Source: JAJISK01 sp046759185
Lineage (GTDB): Archaea > Thermoplasmatota > Thermoplasmata > RBG-16-68-12 > JAJISG01
Direction: 5' to 3'
DNA: 6,378 bases
Assembly: GCA_046759185.1 (NCBI GenBank)
Contig: JBHIBO010000053.1
Location: 1 to 6,378, forward strand
How positions within the stretch are numbered: the first letter of the stretch is position 1; the number at the start of each line of letters is the position of its first letter. Below the pieces are notes generated by a model. It did no database searches, was not told the origin of the DNA, and saw nothing but the letters and a program-made list of their open reading frames with translations. The translations under genes and the position numbers were made by a program. Below are positions 4,775 to 6,378 of the stretch, one piece after another.

Positions 4775-6378
4775 ATGTCGCTGGACGCAACCCTCGGCGA
4801 AGCCGAGAACATCGTAAGAAAAATCGTCCCCAAAGGCGTCGAACTGACGAACGTGGACCTCGAGGGTCCCGTGGTCGTCATCTACACACGTAGCATGGAC
4901 GTCTTCGCGGACAATCAGGACCTTGTCCGTCAGCTAGCCCAAGGGCTGCGCCGGCGCGTCGCCATCCGTCCCGATCCCTCCCTCCTGGCCCCCGTCGAAG
5001 ACGCGGAGGCCGCCATCCGACAGTTCATCCCGGAGGAAGCGGAGATCCAGAACATTCACTTCGAAGAGGAGACGGGCGAGGTCACCATCGAGGCCCTCTC
5101 CCCCGGCCTGGTCATCGGTCGCCAAGGGACGGTGATGAATGAGGTCAAGAAGCGCATCGGCTGGGTGCCCAAGGTGGTGCGCGCTCCGCCGATCCCCTCG
5201 AAGACCGTGGATGAGATTCGTCAATACCTACGCTCCGTCCACGACGAGCGGTTGGACTTCCTCCGCCGTCAAGGCCGACGCATCTCCCGTAAGATGGCTC
5301 CGGGGGAGCAGTACGTCCGCGTCACGAGCCTGGGAGGCTTCCGTCAGGTGGGGCGATCCGCCCTGCTCGTCATGACCCGCGAAAGCAAGGTCCTCGTGGA
5401 TGTCGGCGTGGACATGGGATCGGAGAACAACGGCGGCCCCTACCTGGCCGCCCCCGAGGTGATGCCGTTGGAGGCCCTGGACGCTGTGGTCCTCACCCAC
5501 GCCCACCTCGATCACTGTGGCCTGGCCCCCGTCCTCTACAAGTACGGTTACGACGGCCCCATCTACACCACGGCCCCCACCCGGGACCTGGCTTCCCTCC
5601 TCCAGATCGACTACATCAAGGTGGCCTTCGGAGAGGGGAAGAAGCCTCCCTACGAATCGCCGCAGATTCGCGAGGCGGTCAAGCGGACCATCCCCCTCAA
5701 GTATGGGGAGACCACGGACATCGCCCCCGACATTCGCCTTACCATGCAGAACGCCGGTCACATCCTGGGCAGCGCCACGACCCACTTCCACATCGGGGAC
5801 GGCCTCTACAACGTCGCCGTCACGGGGGACATCAAGTTCGAGCGGACGTGGCTCTTCAACGCCGCGGTCAACAAGTTCCCCCGCCTCGAGACCCTCATTA
5901 TGGAATCGACGTACGGCGGGTACCACGACACGCAACCCAGTCGGCACGACGCCGCCCGCAAGCTGCGGGAGATCGGGTCGCGGGTCCTCGGCCGCGGAGG
6001 GAAGGTCCTGGTCCCCGTCTTCGCCGTGGGCCGCAGCCAGGAGGTCATGCTGGTCATGGAGGAGATGATGCGGAAGAAGCAGATCCCGGAGGTCCCCGTC
6101 TACCTGGACGGAATGATTTGGGAGGCCACTGCCATCCACACGGCGTACCCGGAGTACCTCAACAACCAGCTGCGCACCCGGATCTTCCAGACGGGGGAGA
6201 ACCCCTTCACCTCCTCGGTCTTCGAGCGTGTCGACAGCATGGACAAGCGGATCAGCATCCTGGACGATCCCGATCCCTGTGTCGTTCTAGCCACGAGCGG
6301 CATGATGAACGGCGGCCCCATCATGGAGTACTTCAAGGCGTGGGCGGACAACCCCAAGCACGCCCTCATCTTCGTCGG
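4775..6378 (+). CDS. fttA: FttA/aCPSF1 transcription termination endoribonuclease (5' part, cut by window edge)
   Basis: 534 complete codons are present, with no stop before the window edge; the family is usually about 635 residues, so roughly 100 C-terminal residues lie outside. Members cut nascent RNA at U-rich sites and release RNA polymerase, acting with Spt4/5 as the main archaeal termination factor. The N-terminal region (about 1-145) holds two KH-type RNA-binding domains; the second has the loop VIGRQG (113-118) and ends in the conserved GWVPKVVRAPPIPS. The metallo-beta-lactamase part begins near 180 and carries THAHLDH (241-247), His329 in GHILGS and Asp352 in TGD, all zinc ligands. 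The beta-CASP domain starts with motif A, Glu377 in MESTYGG, and includes TSGMMNGGP (508-515). The later beta-CASP histidine motifs and the C-terminal dimerisation region are beyond the edge. The start at ATG 4775 gives the usual family N-terminus, 31 bp after psmB, with which it is probably co-transcribed. All visible catalytic residues are intact. Confidence 0.96.
   Translation, partial: MSLDATLGEAENIVRKIVPKGVELTNVDLEGPVVVIYTRSMDVFADNQDLVRQLAQGLRRRVAIRPDPSLLAPVEDAEAAIRQFIPEEAEIQNIHFEEETGEVTIEALSPGLVIGRQGTVMNEVKKRIGWVPKVVRAPPIPSKTVDEIRQYLRSVHDERLDFLRRQGRRISRKMAPGEQYVRVTSLGGFRQVGRSALLVMTRESKVLVDVGVDMGSENNGGPYLAAPEVMPLEALDAVVLTHAHLDHCGLAPVLYKYGYDGPIYTTAPTRDLASLLQIDYIKVAFGEGKKPPYESPQIREAVKRTIPLKYGETTDIAPDIRLTMQNAGHILGSATTHFHIGDGLYNVAVTGDIKFERTWLFNAAVNKFPRLETLIMESTYGGYHDTQPSRHDAARKLREIGSRVLGRGGKVLVPVFAVGRSQEVMLVMEEMMRKKQIPEVPVYLDGMIWEATAIHTAYPEYLNNQLRTRIFQTGENPFTSSVFERVDSMDKRISILDDPDPCVVLATSGMMNGGPIMEYFKAWADNPKHALIFV

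Noticed and set aside
5228..6139. 303-residue open frame on the minus strand inside FttA
   Set aside because: It is antisense to a gene with intact KH, MBL and beta-CASP motifs; the reading is rich in His, Asp, Gly and Val without any known motif, as expected for an opposite-strand shadow in GC-rich coding DNA.

Overview
The window is a GC-rich stretch of archaeal chromosome. The evidence is a TFB transcription initiation factor, a proteasome beta subunit with a short propeptide ending in Gly-Thr, an FttA/aCPSF1-type KH-MBL-beta-CASP ribonuclease, a long archaeal FKBP, a tRNA without an encoded CCA visible, and TATA boxes about 25-33 nt upstream of starts. The psmB-FttA gene pair also occurs in other Euryarchaeota (for example MJ1237/MJ1236). 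Together with the high GC this suggests a euryarchaeote, perhaps a Thermoplasmata-related lineage; the lineage guess is inference only.

Layout: tRNA-Arg(CCU) lies on the minus strand at the left edge (1-75). A short divergent promoter region with two separate TATA boxes separates it from a plus-strand Glu/Leu/Phe/Val-type amino acid dehydrogenase (162-1283). That gene converges on, and overlaps by 29 bp, a minus-strand FKBP peptidyl-prolyl isomerase (1255-1986). Upstream of FKBP on the same strand is tfb (2035-2955), whose TATA box sits inside a perfect 16-bp palindrome. Further upstream on the minus strand is a 93-residue protein I do not recognise by name (3115-3396), with a dyad at each end of the gene. 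Divergent from it, a plus-strand run begins: a Bcp-type peroxiredoxin (3518-4003), then psmB (4102-4743) with its own TATA box, then FttA (4775 to the window edge, truncated at 534 full codons).

How the genes relate: the block is mostly core machinery, with transcription initiation (TFB) and termination (FttA), protein folding and degradation (FKBP, proteasome), peroxide defence (Bcp), and one amino acid catabolic or biosynthetic enzyme. No mobile element, CRISPR array, rRNA or gene-free stretch over 300 bases is seen. The points most worth a second look are the unnamed 93-residue protein, whose predicted fold order resembles Cas2/VapD-type ferredoxin folds; the dehydrogenase, which lacks the lysine that selects glutamate; the palindromic tfb promoter; and hairpins that could mask the ribosome binding sites of both psmB and FttA.
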